A DNA stretch of 64,000 bases from Parasegetibacter sp. NRK P23. Lineage in GTDB: Bacteria > Bacteroidota > Bacteroidia > Chitinophagales > Chitinophagaceae. Position numbers and translations under genes: made by a program. Position 1 is the stretch's first letter. Each line of letters opens with the position of its first letter. Positions 38,050 to 47,205 of the stretch are shown here, one piece after another. A model generated the notes under the pieces. It saw nothing but the letters and a program-made list of their open reading frames with translations, searched no databases and had not been told where the DNA came from. The DNA lies in NCBI RefSeq assembly GCF_023721715.1, contig NZ_JAMDLG010000001.1, positions 3,635,784 through 3,699,783 of the forward strand, written 5' to 3'.

Positions 38050-38067
38050 CCTTTAAAAGCTTAAAGG
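38050..38067. promoter_or_regulatory. Inverted repeat upstream of mod
   Basis: CCTTTAA (38050-38056), AAGC, TTAAAGG (38061-38067). It lies 13 bases before the first mod Met codon and may be an operator or overlap the leader. Confidence 0.4.
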
Positions 38068-38096
38068 GAGTTACTACACATCTGAGCCTGCTAAAA

Positions 38097-38114
38097 TAGG
38101 GAGAATTCTCCCTA
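38097..38114. promoter_or_regulatory. 18-bp perfect palindrome, candidate operator of the XRE regulator
   Basis: TAGGGAGAATTCTCCCTA without spacer, halfway between mod (start 38037) and the XRE gene (start 38153). Its placement and symmetry fit a dimeric repressor that controls both genes, as controller proteins do in other restriction-modification systems. Confidence 0.6.
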
Positions 38115-38152
38115 CTCCAATCACCTATAATCCATTCTTTTTAGGGTTGATT

Positions 38153-38392
38153 ATGCCAGCCACCAGATCTTATTACAGGAATGAAGAATTCCTACGGCAA
38201 ATTGGTTTGAAAATCAAAGCTTTACGAAAGGAAAAAGGCCTCTCACAAGAAGCGTTGGCTTTCAAGTGTAACGATATGGACTACTCTCAGATCAACAGGA
38301 TGGAACGAGGGGTGGTAAATTTTTCCGTGTCTTATTTGTTCATCATCGCAGAGGCGCTGGAAGTGTCTCCTGAAGAACTGCTTCGTTTCTGA
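38153..38392 (+). CDS. XRE family helix-turn-helix regulator
   Basis: 79 residues from the ATG at 38153 (a TTG at 38147 adds two). The helix-turn-helix covers IGLKIKALRKEKGLSQEALA and NDMDYSQINRMERG. The whole protein is a bare DNA-binding domain, the size of C (controller) proteins. It is divergent from mod with the palindromes between them and probably sets the timing of the type III system. Confidence 0.9.
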   Translation: MPATRSYYRNEEFLRQIGLKIKALRKEKGLSQEALAFKCNDMDYSQINRMERGVVNFSVSYLFIIAEALEVSPEELLRF

Positions 38393-38508
38393 TTTGCCCT
38401 CCCCCAACTCATCCCCCCTTTTCCTCAATTCATACACACCACCCCGTAAAACACCCGCTCACCCACCCTCCTTCCCTCAAAAAGATCGTATTTTGCCCGC
38501 GTTAAACT

Positions 38509-39558
38509 ATGCCGCTCCCGCAATACACCCGGAAAGACATGCTCATTATGGCCACCGCGCTCCCTCCAGTGGTGGCGCTCTTTAATGTGCTGTTGTTCGG
38601 GAAAAACTTCTTCAGCAACACTGTGCTTATCGCGGGTTCAGGTCTGCTGGTGGCCGCGGTGATGGCCCTGGCCTGGATCGGCTATGCACTCATCGCCGTA
38701 ACCGTGCGCAACCGCCTGCCGCAAGGGCGGCAGTTGTTGAAACGCATGCTGCTTACTATCCTGCTCATCTCACTGGTACAGGCTTTCGTGACCACGCTTA
38801 TTTTTAAAGGATACGATTTCTTCGGACTGTTCGGCTATTCTTTCGAGGAAACACCGTATTACTGGATGCTGGCCATCGGCATTGTCCTGAATGTAATGGT
38901 GACGCTGGTACACGAAGGTGTGGATAGTTTCGAACGTTGGAAAAACACGCTCCAGGAAACAGAACAACTCAAACGAACTTATACGCAGAGCCAGTTGCTG
39001 GGACTGAAAAGTCAGATCAACCCGCACTTTCTGTTCAACAGCCTGAACTCGCTCTCGAGCCTGATCAGCGAAGATGAAGAAAAAGCCGAAGCCTTCCTGG
39101 ATGAACTTACTAAAGTATACCGCTACATGCTCAGTTGCCACGAGGAACAGTTCGTACCTCTGGAAACGGAAATACAATTCCTCCATTCTTATTTCTATCT
39201 CTTACAAACCAGGTATGGCAATAGCCTGGAACTGGACATAAAAGTCCCTGAGAACGACCGTAAGAAATTTGTGACCCCACTACTGTTACAAGCCGTATTT
39301 GAATATGGTTTTAACACCGGGATGTTGTCTAAAAAACACCCGATGATGTTTGCGGTAAACACCGATCCTGACGGCAACCTGATTCTAAAAAACGAATGGC
39401 TGCCCAGGAAACATCCGGTGGAGGTGAGCAAAGAAGGTATTTTCAACATCGCCGATAAGTACAAACTCTTGTGTAAAAAAGAGGTGGAAGTGCAAAACGG
39501 CAACGGTATTTTCACGATGAAACTCCCGTTGATAGAACATAAAATCGTAGCCCTATGA
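38509..39558 (+). CDS. LytS-type membrane histidine kinase with degenerate ATPase domain
   Basis: 349 residues. Four membrane helices fill residues 1-140. The His_kinase (PF06580-type) block LKSQINPHFLFNSLNSLSSL has the phospho-accepting His. Where the paralog at 39555 has the N-box LVENVVKH, this protein reads AVFEYGFNTG, and the G-box is EGIFNIADKY, so ATP binding is doubtful. It is a likely pseudokinase that keeps its phospho-acceptor. It overlaps the paralog by 4 bases (ATGA), consistent with coupled synthesis and a heterodimer. Confidence 0.88.
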   Translation: MPLPQYTRKDMLIMATALPPVVALFNVLLFGKNFFSNTVLIAGSGLLVAAVMALAWIGYALIAVTVRNRLPQGRQLLKRMLLTILLISLVQAFVTTLIFKGYDFFGLFGYSFEETPYYWMLAIGIVLNVMVTLVHEGVDSFERWKNTLQETEQLKRTYTQSQLLGLKSQINPHFLFNSLNSLSSLISEDEEKAEAFLDELTKVYRYMLSCHEEQFVPLETEIQFLHSYFYLLQTRYGNSLELDIKVPENDRKKFVTPLLLQAVFEYGFNTGMLSKKHPMMFAVNTDPDGNLILKNEWLPRKHPVEVSKEGIFNIADKYKLLCKKEVEVQNGNGIFTMKLPLIEHKIVAL

Positions 39559-40619
39559 AACTGCCGGTTCCCAATAAGATGGAATGGGCCAGCTTCGTTA
39601 CGCTGATGCCGCTGATCTCCTTTCTCACCTGCTTTGTGCTGTTCGGGAACGAGTGGTACAGGAACGATGCGCTCTGGCTCAAAGGATTCGGCTTTATCCT
39701 GCTGGTGGGACTGGGCATCTGGTACACGGATGTAGTGCTTACCAGGTACATTCACGACGCGTTTATTTCCTACCGCGATACCATCAAACGCATCGTAACG
39801 CTGGTGGTAAAGCAGTTCGTAGTCGTCACAATATGCGTGTTCATCATTCTCTGGGGCGTGGAGCATTTTTCCGCGGAGCCCTTCGAGGTAACACCGCGCA
39901 AGTTCTGGCTCTCGCTTTCTATTGGCGTAAGCATTACGTTGATCGCGATGATCATCTGGGAAGGAGATTTTATCTTTTCACAATACAAAGAGAGTGTAAG
40001 GGAACGGGAGATGTACGCCCAGCTTAGCCTGGAAGGCGAGTTTGAGTCGCTGAAAAGGCAGGTGAACCCGCACTTTCTGTTCAATTGCTTTAATACGCTT
40101 TCGGCGCTTATTTCCGAAGACAAACAGAAAGCGGAACTCTTCCTGAACGAACTCAGCAAAGTGTACCGCTACCTGCTGCGCACCAACGAAAGCGGCATGA
40201 GTACGCTCCGCAACGAACTTCATTTTATTGAATCCTATATGCGTTTGCTGAAAACGCGCCATGGTGAAGCGTTGCGCCTGCAGATCGAGACCGATAAGAA
40301 ATACGACCAACACCTGCTGCCTTCGCTCAGTTTGCAGATGCTGGTGGAAAATGTGGTGAAGCACAACGCGCTTTCAAAGAACCATCCACTCACCATCGAA
40401 ATATTCACCACCGCCGGCAATAAACTGGTGGTCAACAACAACATCAGGGGCAGGAGTAAGAAAGCGCCTTCCGGACGCGTGGGCCTCTCCAATATCGCCA
40501 CCAAATACCAGTTGCTGAACCAGCACGGTTTCCAGGTGATGGAAGATGGAAAATACTTTACCGTGGTGCTGCCGCTGATCTGGAACGGAACGCCCAACCT
40601 GAACACCACCTTTACCTAA
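39555..40619 (+). CDS. LytS-type membrane histidine kinase (intact paralog)
   Basis: 354 residues. Four membrane helices are followed by LKRQVNPHFLFNCFNTLSAL (H-box), LVENVVKHNALS (N-box) and SGRVGLSNIATKYQLL (G-box). The layout equals that of the preceding gene, so the two arose by tandem duplication. It should phosphorylate the LytTR regulator encoded 11 bases later. Ligand unknown. Confidence 0.93.
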   Translation: MKLPVPNKMEWASFVTLMPLISFLTCFVLFGNEWYRNDALWLKGFGFILLVGLGIWYTDVVLTRYIHDAFISYRDTIKRIVTLVVKQFVVVTICVFIILWGVEHFSAEPFEVTPRKFWLSLSIGVSITLIAMIIWEGDFIFSQYKESVREREMYAQLSLEGEFESLKRQVNPHFLFNCFNTLSALISEDKQKAELFLNELSKVYRYLLRTNESGMSTLRNELHFIESYMRLLKTRHGEALRLQIETDKKYDQHLLPSLSLQMLVENVVKHNALSKNHPLTIEIFTTAGNKLVVNNNIRGRSKKAPSGRVGLSNIATKYQLLNQHGFQVMEDGKYFTVVLPLIWNGTPNLNTTFT

Positions 40620-40630
40620 ACACAACACCC

Positions 40631-41401
40631 ATGAAAGTTTTTATTATTGAAGATGAAGAACTGGCCGTGAAGAAACTCTACAAAACATTGTTGAGTATTG
40701 ATGAAGACATTGAAGTGATCGCCACCGCAGATAGTGTGGCCGCCGCGGTGGAATGGCTGGAAAACAATGAAACGCCCGACCTGATGCTGATGGATATTGA
40801 ACTGCTGGACGGACAAAGTTTCGAAATATTCCACCACGTGGAAGTGAAATGCCCCGTCATCTTCACCACCTCTTACGATGAATACGCGCTGAAAGCTTTT
40901 AAGGTGAACAGCATCGACTATCTTTTGAAGCCGGTCCAGAAAGATGACCTGGCCGCGGCACTCGAAAAATACAAAAAACTATACGCCACATCCGCCGCAG
41001 CGCCTGCGCTGAATATGGACAACCTGCTGAAAGAACTGCAACAGAAGCTGCACCCGAAAGATTACCGCAAACGCTTCCTGGTAAAGAACGGACCCAACCT
41101 GGTTTCCGTGGAAACCGACGAGATCGCCTACTTCTACAGTGACGGCCGGCTGATCTTTTTTAAAACAGGTGAGAACAAAAAGTTTGTTGTCGATTATACG
41201 ATGGATGAACTGGAAGATATGCTCGATCCCGACCGGTTCTATCGCGTGAGCCGCTCCTTCTTTGTTTCCGTAAACAGCGTGGGACAGATACACGATTATT
41301 TCGGGAACAGGCTCATCCTTCAATTGAAACCCGCACTGGATAAAGAAGTAATTGTGAGCCGCGAAAAAGTAGCCGAGTTCAAGCGCTGGATGGGCAAATA
41401 A
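40631..41401 (+). CDS. LytTR family response regulator
   Basis: 256 residues. The receiver (residues 1-120) has EDEELA, phospho-Asp in LMLMDIELLDG and Lys in YLLKPV. The LytTR DNA-binding domain (about 150-250) includes FLVKNGPNLVSVETDEIAYF and RFYRVSRSFFVSVN. It is the output of the two kinases before it. Its stop touches the stop of the convergent propeller kinase at 41402 with no spacer. Confidence 0.95.
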   Translation: MKVFIIEDEELAVKKLYKTLLSIDEDIEVIATADSVAAAVEWLENNETPDLMLMDIELLDGQSFEIFHHVEVKCPVIFTTSYDEYALKAFKVNSIDYLLKPVQKDDLAAALEKYKKLYATSAAAPALNMDNLLKELQQKLHPKDYRKRFLVKNGPNLVSVETDEIAYFYSDGRLIFFKTGENKKFVVDYTMDELEDMLDPDRFYRVSRSFFVSVNSVGQIHDYFGNRLILQLKPALDKEVIVSREKVAEFKRWMGK

Positions 41402-44400
41402 TTATTGAAGCGGAATCTGCAATACAATATCAGCGCCGTGTTTATCGGTCTGGATATCGAGCAGCGCGTTCATTTCTTCGGCCCTGGCCCGCATGGCGTC
41501 TACACTACCCTGTAACATGGGGTGATCCTGGTCCAGCGCCGTTTCATCCTTGATCTTCAGGGAAAGCTGGTGGTGAGAAAGGCTCAGTTGTATCTGCGTC
41601 TTTCTTCCGCCCATATATTCCACCAAACAACGGAGCGCTTCTTTGAACACCACAAATAGCCCATAGCGACGTTTCATATCCAGCTTCAGTTTCCGGATTT
41701 TTTTATCGGCCTGGGTATTGATTTCCGCATCGTAACGCAGGCGGAGTGTATCGGTATATTCACGGAGCCGCAGCGCCATTTTCTCCATCGTATCATTGGC
41801 GGGATCAATAGCCCAGAGTACATCGTCCATGGCCACGATCATGCTGTTGCTTTTTTCACTGATGCGGTCGATGAGTTCCTTGGAACGGTCCACGTCGTTG
41901 TCCGCTTTGATGCGTGCCATTTCACTGAGCAGGTTGATGTTGTTCAGCGTGGTGTTCACATCCTGGTGCAGGTTCAGCGCGATATCGGTGCGCAGTTCCT
42001 GGGTTTGTTTGATCCGGCTGATCCTGTTCTTATCAATAAAATACAATATGGCCAGGCCGCAAAGCAGCAGCAATCCGTAGAACCACCAGCTTCCCCAGAA
42101 GGGCGGTGTGATCACGATGGTGAGTTCCGTCACTTTTTTGGAACCGTCATTTTCCTGCCAGATTCTTGTGCGGAAAGTGTACGTGCCGGGCGCCAGGTAA
42201 TTGTACATGGCCTGTTTGTTCGCGCTCATCTGCCAGTCTTTATCTACGCCCACCAACTGGTACACGATCCCGTAAGTATGGGTGTAAGTGAGTGTGGAAA
42301 GGTCGATGGTAAGGGAGTTGTTGTAATGGGGCAGCGTAATTTTTTTGAGTTGAAGCAGGGAATCAACACGAAGGGGTTTGTTGGAAACGAAAAAAGAAGC
42401 GATGGTAACGGGCGGCTTTTTTTCGGGGATGATGATTTTGTTGGGGTCCACCACCAGCAGGTCGGAAGTGGTACCGAAGAGTATCCGGCCATCGTGGAGC
42501 AGGCGGGCGGCATTGGGCTGACAATGGTCGTTCACCACACCATCTTCGGAACCGAAGGTACTGACCAGGTTGGTACGCATATCATAACGGCAGATACCAT
42601 CCAGCAAACCGATCCAGATGAATCCTTTAAGGTCCTTTACGAAACTGACCACCGCGGAGGGCGGGAGGCCGTGGTCGGGCGTGATATACCTGAAGGTGGA
42701 GGTACGGGTATTGAGGATATGCAACCAGCCACTGGCAACGAGCATGGTGCTGTCGTTCACCTGCATAATGTTCGTTGCCCCGCCGCTGTTCAGCCTTTTT
42801 CCCTCCGGACCTTTTTCTGAAAAATGTTCTTCAATCCGGCCCGAAGCCGCGTTGATGCGGTAGAGTCCGTCCCGGTCCGAACAGGCCCATACATTGCCTT
42901 TCTGATCGGGCAGTAACTGCATGATGTTGCCTTTCACGCGTTGCACGATGGAGAAGGAACTGGTATCCTTCCAGTTTCCGCCTTTACATTTAAGGATCAG
43001 GCCCGCCTGGGTGCCAATCCAGATGTCTCCGTTGGGCGCTTCCCGCACCTGGCGGAGCGTATGTTTTTCGAATACGCCGAGGTGCAGTTCCTTATGGGTG
43101 CGTTGGAGCATATCGTAAATGCGTAAGCTTCCACCCTGCATACCCATCCATATTTCCCCGTTCTTCCGTTCCAGCATATCCCATACGGAGATGGCGTCGT
43201 TCTGCCTTGGCGATGGGAAGAATGGATTGGGAAGAATATTGAATGCGGGATCGTAGGCGAAGATGCCGGCGCCCCAGGCGGAAACGTAGATGGTGCCATC
43301 GGCGCGTTGCAGGATCGATTCGGGGGCGTGGTTGTATTTCCTGTTGTCGTTTCTGCGGTTAGGCATGTTCGTGAAGACCTGAGCCGAAGGATTAAAAACA
43401 TAAAGCCCGTTGCTGCTGGCCACCCAGATATTCTCTTCGCGGTCCTCGAAGAGGTGGTAAACTTTTTCTATATCCAAGCCGTGTTCCCGCAGCGATTCGT
43501 TGCGCACGTCCTCAAACTTTCCTTTCTGTCGGTTGAAGCGGGCGAAAAGCGGGGCGCCATATACCCAAAGGTCGCCGTTGCGCTGCTCCAATGTGCCATT
43601 GAGATCGTGGTAGGAACCGATAAGCTCGTCCATATTTATTTTGTAGGAAAGCAATTGGTGAGAACGGGTATCGTAGCTAAGGAGATCGGGGCCCACCTGT
43701 TTGTTCGACCATAGCTGCATCCGGAGTACCCCGTGCTGGTCGGTAAACGTATAAATTGGTCCCATGGCTTTTTCTTCTTCCAGCTTCCGGTTGATGGTCA
43801 CCAGCATGGGCATGGAGCTGCGTGGGACAAACCGTTGGGTGGAAGCATCAAACAGGTCGATCCCTTTGGCATGCGTTACCCAGTAACTGTTTTGTTGCCC
43901 GTTCTTACGGATATCGCCGGCGATGCTGCCATCCGGGGCTTTGGCTTTGTTGAATGCGGCTGAAAATTCATTGCGCTGTTCATGGTAAGTGATCACCCCG
44001 TAATTGGCCACGATCATCTGCAAAGTATTGTCGGCATCGGCAGTGATCCGCAACAGTTCATTCCTTCTTGCCTCTTCCGGTAAACTTATCCTGGCAGGTG
44101 TATAGCGAAAACTTTTCGTATCGAATATCCCGATCCTGGAGCCTTCGCATTCCACCCATAAGCGGCCTTTTTTATCCAGCAGCACGAAAGCGATATTGCT
44201 CGTGGGCAGCGAATTCGGATCCGCGGCATTGTGCCTGAAAGTGATGAAACGCTTACCATCATAACGTTGTAAGCCGTTTCCGGTAGCGATCCAGATATAG
44301 CCTTCCGCATCCTGCGCTACGGAAACCGCATCATCCGCAGCAAGACCATTGATCTTACCAAAACGGTTGAAAACGAAACGGTCGGGTGCCTGGGCAAAAC

Positions 44401-44446
44401 TTTCCAGCACAAGCAGCAACAATAAGAAGGAGAAGAACTTGTTCAC
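41402..44446 (-). CDS. Two-component propeller kinase with degenerate ATPase domain
   Basis: 1014 residues from a GTG at 44446 that starts a signal peptide (NKFFSFLLLLLVLESFAQA); an in-frame ATG at 44515 adds 23 residues. Two periplasmic beta-propellers (many GYIWIATGNGLQRYDG-like repeats) are followed by a Y_Y_Y domain, one membrane helix (FYGLLLLCGLAILYFI) and a dimerisation block with ALNLHQDVNTTLNNI. The ATPase region reads FKEALRCLVEYMGG where an N-box is expected and lacks DxGxG, so it is probably inactive. Convergent with the LytTR gene. Confidence 0.85.
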   Translation of the reverse strand: MNKFFSFLLLLLVLESFAQAPDRFVFNRFGKINGLAADDAVSVAQDAEGYIWIATGNGLQRYDGKRFITFRHNAADPNSLPTSNIAFVLLDKKGRLWVECEGSRIGIFDTKSFRYTPARISLPEEARRNELLRITADADNTLQMIVANYGVITYHEQRNEFSAAFNKAKAPDGSIAGDIRKNGQQNSYWVTHAKGIDLFDASTQRFVPRSSMPMLVTINRKLEEEKAMGPIYTFTDQHGVLRMQLWSNKQVGPDLLSYDTRSHQLLSYKINMDELIGSYHDLNGTLEQRNGDLWVYGAPLFARFNRQKGKFEDVRNESLREHGLDIEKVYHLFEDREENIWVASSNGLYVFNPSAQVFTNMPNRRNDNRKYNHAPESILQRADGTIYVSAWGAGIFAYDPAFNILPNPFFPSPRQNDAISVWDMLERKNGEIWMGMQGGSLRIYDMLQRTHKELHLGVFEKHTLRQVREAPNGDIWIGTQAGLILKCKGGNWKDTSSFSIVQRVKGNIMQLLPDQKGNVWACSDRDGLYRINAASGRIEEHFSEKGPEGKRLNSGGATNIMQVNDSTMLVASGWLHILNTRTSTFRYITPDHGLPPSAVVSFVKDLKGFIWIGLLDGICRYDMRTNLVSTFGSEDGVVNDHCQPNAARLLHDGRILFGTTSDLLVVDPNKIIIPEKKPPVTIASFFVSNKPLRVDSLLQLKKITLPHYNNSLTIDLSTLTYTHTYGIVYQLVGVDKDWQMSANKQAMYNYLAPGTYTFRTRIWQENDGSKKVTELTIVITPPFWGSWWFYGLLLLCGLAILYFIDKNRISRIKQTQELRTDIALNLHQDVNTTLNNINLLSEMARIKADNDVDRSKELIDRISEKSNSMIVAMDDVLWAIDPANDTMEKMALRLREYTDTLRLRYDAEINTQADKKIRKLKLDMKRRYGLFVVFKEALRCLVEYMGGRKTQIQLSLSHHQLSLKIKDETALDQDHPMLQGSVDAMRARAEEMNALLDIQTDKHGADIVLQIPLQ

Positions 44447-44548
44447 TTGGGGGCTTTGAAAAATAAAGATAGAGAAGAACGCATAAACCCGCAATCCATA
44501 CACCTGATATGTCAATTCACGCAGGATGCACTTTCTTCTGAAATAAGA

Positions 44549-44568
44549 TTGATGGAAACTTGCATCAA
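44549..44568. promoter_or_regulatory. Inverted repeat TTGATG-N8-CATCAA
   Basis: A 20-bp inverted repeat in the divergent region between the propeller kinase and the glycosyltransferase gene, 30 bases before the latter. It could be an operator. No other copy was noticed. Confidence 0.3.
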
Positions 44569-44597
44569 AATTATCCTTTACAACTCAATCAGCAATT

Positions 44598-45986
44598 ATG
44601 CAACACAACATTCTTCCCGGAAACGACCCTGTGAAAAACACGCTGGCAAAGAATGGCAGACGCATCCTGTTTGCATGTGTCCCGGCCGACGGCCACTTTA
44701 ATCCACTCACCGGCCTCGCCACCCATCTCAAAGAAATGGGCCACGATGTGCGGTTCTACACCCAGGACTATTACAAGGAGAAAGTCGCCAAACTCGGGCT
44801 GCACCACTATCCTTTTGTAAACGTTCCGCAGATAAACGCCAACAACTTCGAGGAGTTTTTCTCTGAAAGGAAAGCGATTAAAAGCCAGGTAAAGAAATTC
44901 AAATACGACCTGGAGCACCTTTTCATCGGCTTCGGTCCGAAATATTTCCAGGACCTGGAAGCGATTTACCAGGACTTCCCTTACGACCTGCTCATCGCCG
45001 ATATTATGTTCACGGGTTCGGCCTACATCAAAGATAAGCTCAGGATTCCCGTTATTACCGTGGGCATCGCGCCCATCATGGAATCTTCAAAGGACCTTGC
45101 GCCCGCGGGACTGGGTATTACGCCTTCGTATACTTTTTTCGGAAAGATAAAACAAGGTCTGATGCGCTTCTCCTGCGACAAAATGATGTTCTCCGGTCTC
45201 ACGAAGATCAATAACCGCATCTTCAGGCAGTACGGGGTGAAAGTGGTTTCCGGCAATGTACTGGATATCCTCTACCGCAAAGTCGACCTCGTACTCCAGA
45301 GCGGCACCCCGGGCTTCGAGTACCGCCGTGGCGACCTCAACCCCAAGATCCGGTACATTGGCCCCTTGCTACCCAAACACAAGCCCGGCAACGAACCTTT
45401 CCGACTCTGTGCTGAGCAGGCGCAATACAAAAAAGTGATCCTGGTAACCCAGGGAACCGCGGAGCCCGATGTGGAAAAGCTGCTTGTGCCTACACTGGAA
45501 GCTTTCCGGAACACGGAATACCTCGTGATCGCCACTACCGCGGGTAACCGTACCGAAGAACTGAAAGCCAGGTTCCCGGAAAAAAATATACTGATCCGTG
45601 ACTTTATCCCATTTTCAGAAGTAATGCCGCTGGCCGATGTATTCATTACCAACGGCGGATATGGCGGAACACTGCTGGGCATCACCCACAAACTACCCCT
45701 GGTGGTGGCCGGCGTTCATGAAGGCAAAAGCGAAATATGCGCGCGGGTAGGTTATTTTAAACTTGGTGTGAACATGAAAACAGAAACACCTACGCCCGTT
45801 AAGATACAGGCGGCTGTAAATGAAGTGCTCAACAATCCTTTATACAAAGAAAGGGTAACACGCCTTTCCCATGAGTTCAGTTTGTACGATGCGGATGAAA
45901 GATGCGCCATGTACGTGAATGATCTTTTGCAGCAAGCGAAAGTGGAATACAAAAAAATAAACCGCGCCAGCGGAGTAACCCTTTAA
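44598..45986 (+). CDS. UDP-dependent glycosyltransferase, GT1/MGT-like
   Basis: 462 residues. The N-terminal acceptor domain starts ILFACVPADGHFNPLTGLATHL. The C-terminal donor site shows VTQGTAEPD, FIPFSEVMPLADVFITNGGYGG and LPLVVAGVHEGKSE, matching the macrolide/zeaxanthin type. There is no membrane segment, so it is cytoplasmic and works on a small lipophilic acceptor. It is followed 10 bases later by a small secreted peptide gene. Confidence 0.88.
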   Translation: MQHNILPGNDPVKNTLAKNGRRILFACVPADGHFNPLTGLATHLKEMGHDVRFYTQDYYKEKVAKLGLHHYPFVNVPQINANNFEEFFSERKAIKSQVKKFKYDLEHLFIGFGPKYFQDLEAIYQDFPYDLLIADIMFTGSAYIKDKLRIPVITVGIAPIMESSKDLAPAGLGITPSYTFFGKIKQGLMRFSCDKMMFSGLTKINNRIFRQYGVKVVSGNVLDILYRKVDLVLQSGTPGFEYRRGDLNPKIRYIGPLLPKHKPGNEPFRLCAEQAQYKKVILVTQGTAEPDVEKLLVPTLEAFRNTEYLVIATTAGNRTEELKARFPEKNILIRDFIPFSEVMPLADVFITNGGYGGTLLGITHKLPLVVAGVHEGKSEICARVGYFKLGVNMKTETPTPVKIQAAVNEVLNNPLYKERVTRLSHEFSLYDADERCAMYVNDLLQQAKVEYKKINRASGVTL

Positions 45987-45996
45987 AAAAATACAA

Positions 45997-46275
45997 ATGA
46001 AAAAGAATATCCTGGTTACGGGGATCACGCTTTTCGGTGTATTGTTCACGGGCATTTCTTCTCCCAAGGAGAAGAACGATGCCAATGAAAGTCTTTTATT
46101 CATGCACATCCGCACCGAACTGGTGCAGACCAAGGCGCAGGAATTCCCTGCAAACATGTTGGAGGAAGTGGATCAAACCACCGCAATAGCGGGCTACGCC
46201 GATGCACGAAAACCTTCCTGCTCTTTTCACACTTGTGGCAACAGGGAGGAAAGCGTGGTCACCATCGCGCAGTAG
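45997..46275 (+). CDS. Small secreted peptide with C-terminal Cys pair
   Basis: 92 residues. The signal-like segment ILVTGITLFGVLFTGIS is followed by a charged middle and a C-terminus containing CSFHTCGN. It starts 10 bases after the glycosyltransferase stop, so it is probably co-transcribed. The conserved-looking end could be a disulphide loop. No family recognised; a modified peptide is possible but not shown. Confidence 0.55.
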   Translation: MKKNILVTGITLFGVLFTGISSPKEKNDANESLLFMHIRTELVQTKAQEFPANMLEEVDQTTAIAGYADARKPSCSFHTCGNREESVVTIAQ

Positions 46276-46276
46276 C

Positions 46277-46393
46277 TTAGCAATGTCCCAATGCCCAGAA
46301 GATGAGTACGAATACCAGTATGGTGCCGAGGCATCCGCCGCCAAGTTTGTAGGCGCCGTAGCCGGCGATGAGTGTTTTTAACCAGTTCTGCAT
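46277..46393 (-). CDS. 38-residue membrane miniprotein
   Basis: Complete frame from ATG at 46393 to TAA at 46277. The sequence MQNWLKTLIAGYGAYKLGGG leads into a hydrophobic helix (CLGTILVFVLIFWALGHC). The stop lies one base from the stop of the convergent peptide gene. I recall similar GGGC-type membrane miniproteins in Bacteroidota, but cannot name a function. Confidence 0.6.
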   Translation of the reverse strand: MQNWLKTLIAGYGAYKLGGGCLGTILVFVLIFWALGHC

Positions 46394-46485
46394 GGTGATT
46401 TTCTTTGGGGAAAAAGAGAAAAAAATCATGCCATGGGGGGTTCACGCAATTCCAGTAAATTGTACCCTCAACTGAAAACACCGTT

Positions 46486-47028
46486 ATGAAAAAAGCGCTC
46501 TTCACCCTGGCTTTTCTCCTGCTGACAGCAACCATTATCCATGCGCAACCGCCTTCTGCAACTGATGTACTGAAGGAAGCACGGTCTGTTGCGGCGCAGG
46601 AAAAGAAGAAAGTATTCATCATTTTCCACGCTTCCTGGTGTGGCTGGTGCCATAAAATGGATACGATCCTTCAAAGCCCTGCCGTGGCGCCCATTTTCAA
46701 CAAATATTATCTTACCCGACATATCACCGTACTGGAATCGGAGAACAAGAAGAACCTGGAGAACCCTGGCGGGAAAGCTTTTATGGACCAGTACCATGGG
46801 GGCAACTCCGGTATTCCTTACTGGCTGGTATTTGATGAAAAGGGATCACTGCTTGCCGATGCGCGCATCCGCAAAGAAGGTTCGGATGAACCGGGAGGCA
46901 ACAGCGGTTGTCCTGCCACTAAAGAAGAGATCGACTATTTTACGCGTACCCTGCGCGCCACCTCGCAGATTACAGCGGAAGAAGCGGAAACCATCGCCAA
47001 AGCATTCCGTACCATAAGGGGACTTTAG
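46486..47028 (+). CDS. Secreted thioredoxin-fold protein (thioredoxin_7 type)
   Basis: 180 residues with a signal peptide ending IIHAQ. The redox motif WCGWCHKMD near residue 50 is followed by the fold elements HITVLE and IPYWLVFDEKGSLLAD. It is probably a periplasmic disulphide reductase or isomerase-like protein. The neighbourhood has other small Cys-containing products, but no clear partner. Confidence 0.88.
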   Translation: MKKALFTLAFLLLTATIIHAQPPSATDVLKEARSVAAQEKKKVFIIFHASWCGWCHKMDTILQSPAVAPIFNKYYLTRHITVLESENKKNLENPGGKAFMDQYHGGNSGIPYWLVFDEKGSLLADARIRKEGSDEPGGNSGCPATKEEIDYFTRTLRATSQITAEEAETIAKAFRTIRGL

Positions 47029-47122
47029 GAGACGGCAAACCATTGGTTTTTACATTCAACAGGTAAGGCGGCAGGAAATGACCAGTTCCCCCGATGTTAA
47101 GACAAGGAAATTTGCGTGTATT

Positions 47123-47148
47123 TTACACCCATAGTAAATTCGGTGTAA
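47123..47148. other. Weak hairpin between convergent genes
   Basis: TTACACC (47123-47129) pairs with GGTGTAA (47142-47148). It lies in the 177-base gap between the thioredoxin-like gene and doxX and could help termination; the T tract is weak. Confidence 0.3.
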
Positions 47149-47205
47149 TGTATGTAAGCAGCACACTTTAAAGAAAAGTTGCGTATTACATTCTTTAAAC
47201 TAGCA

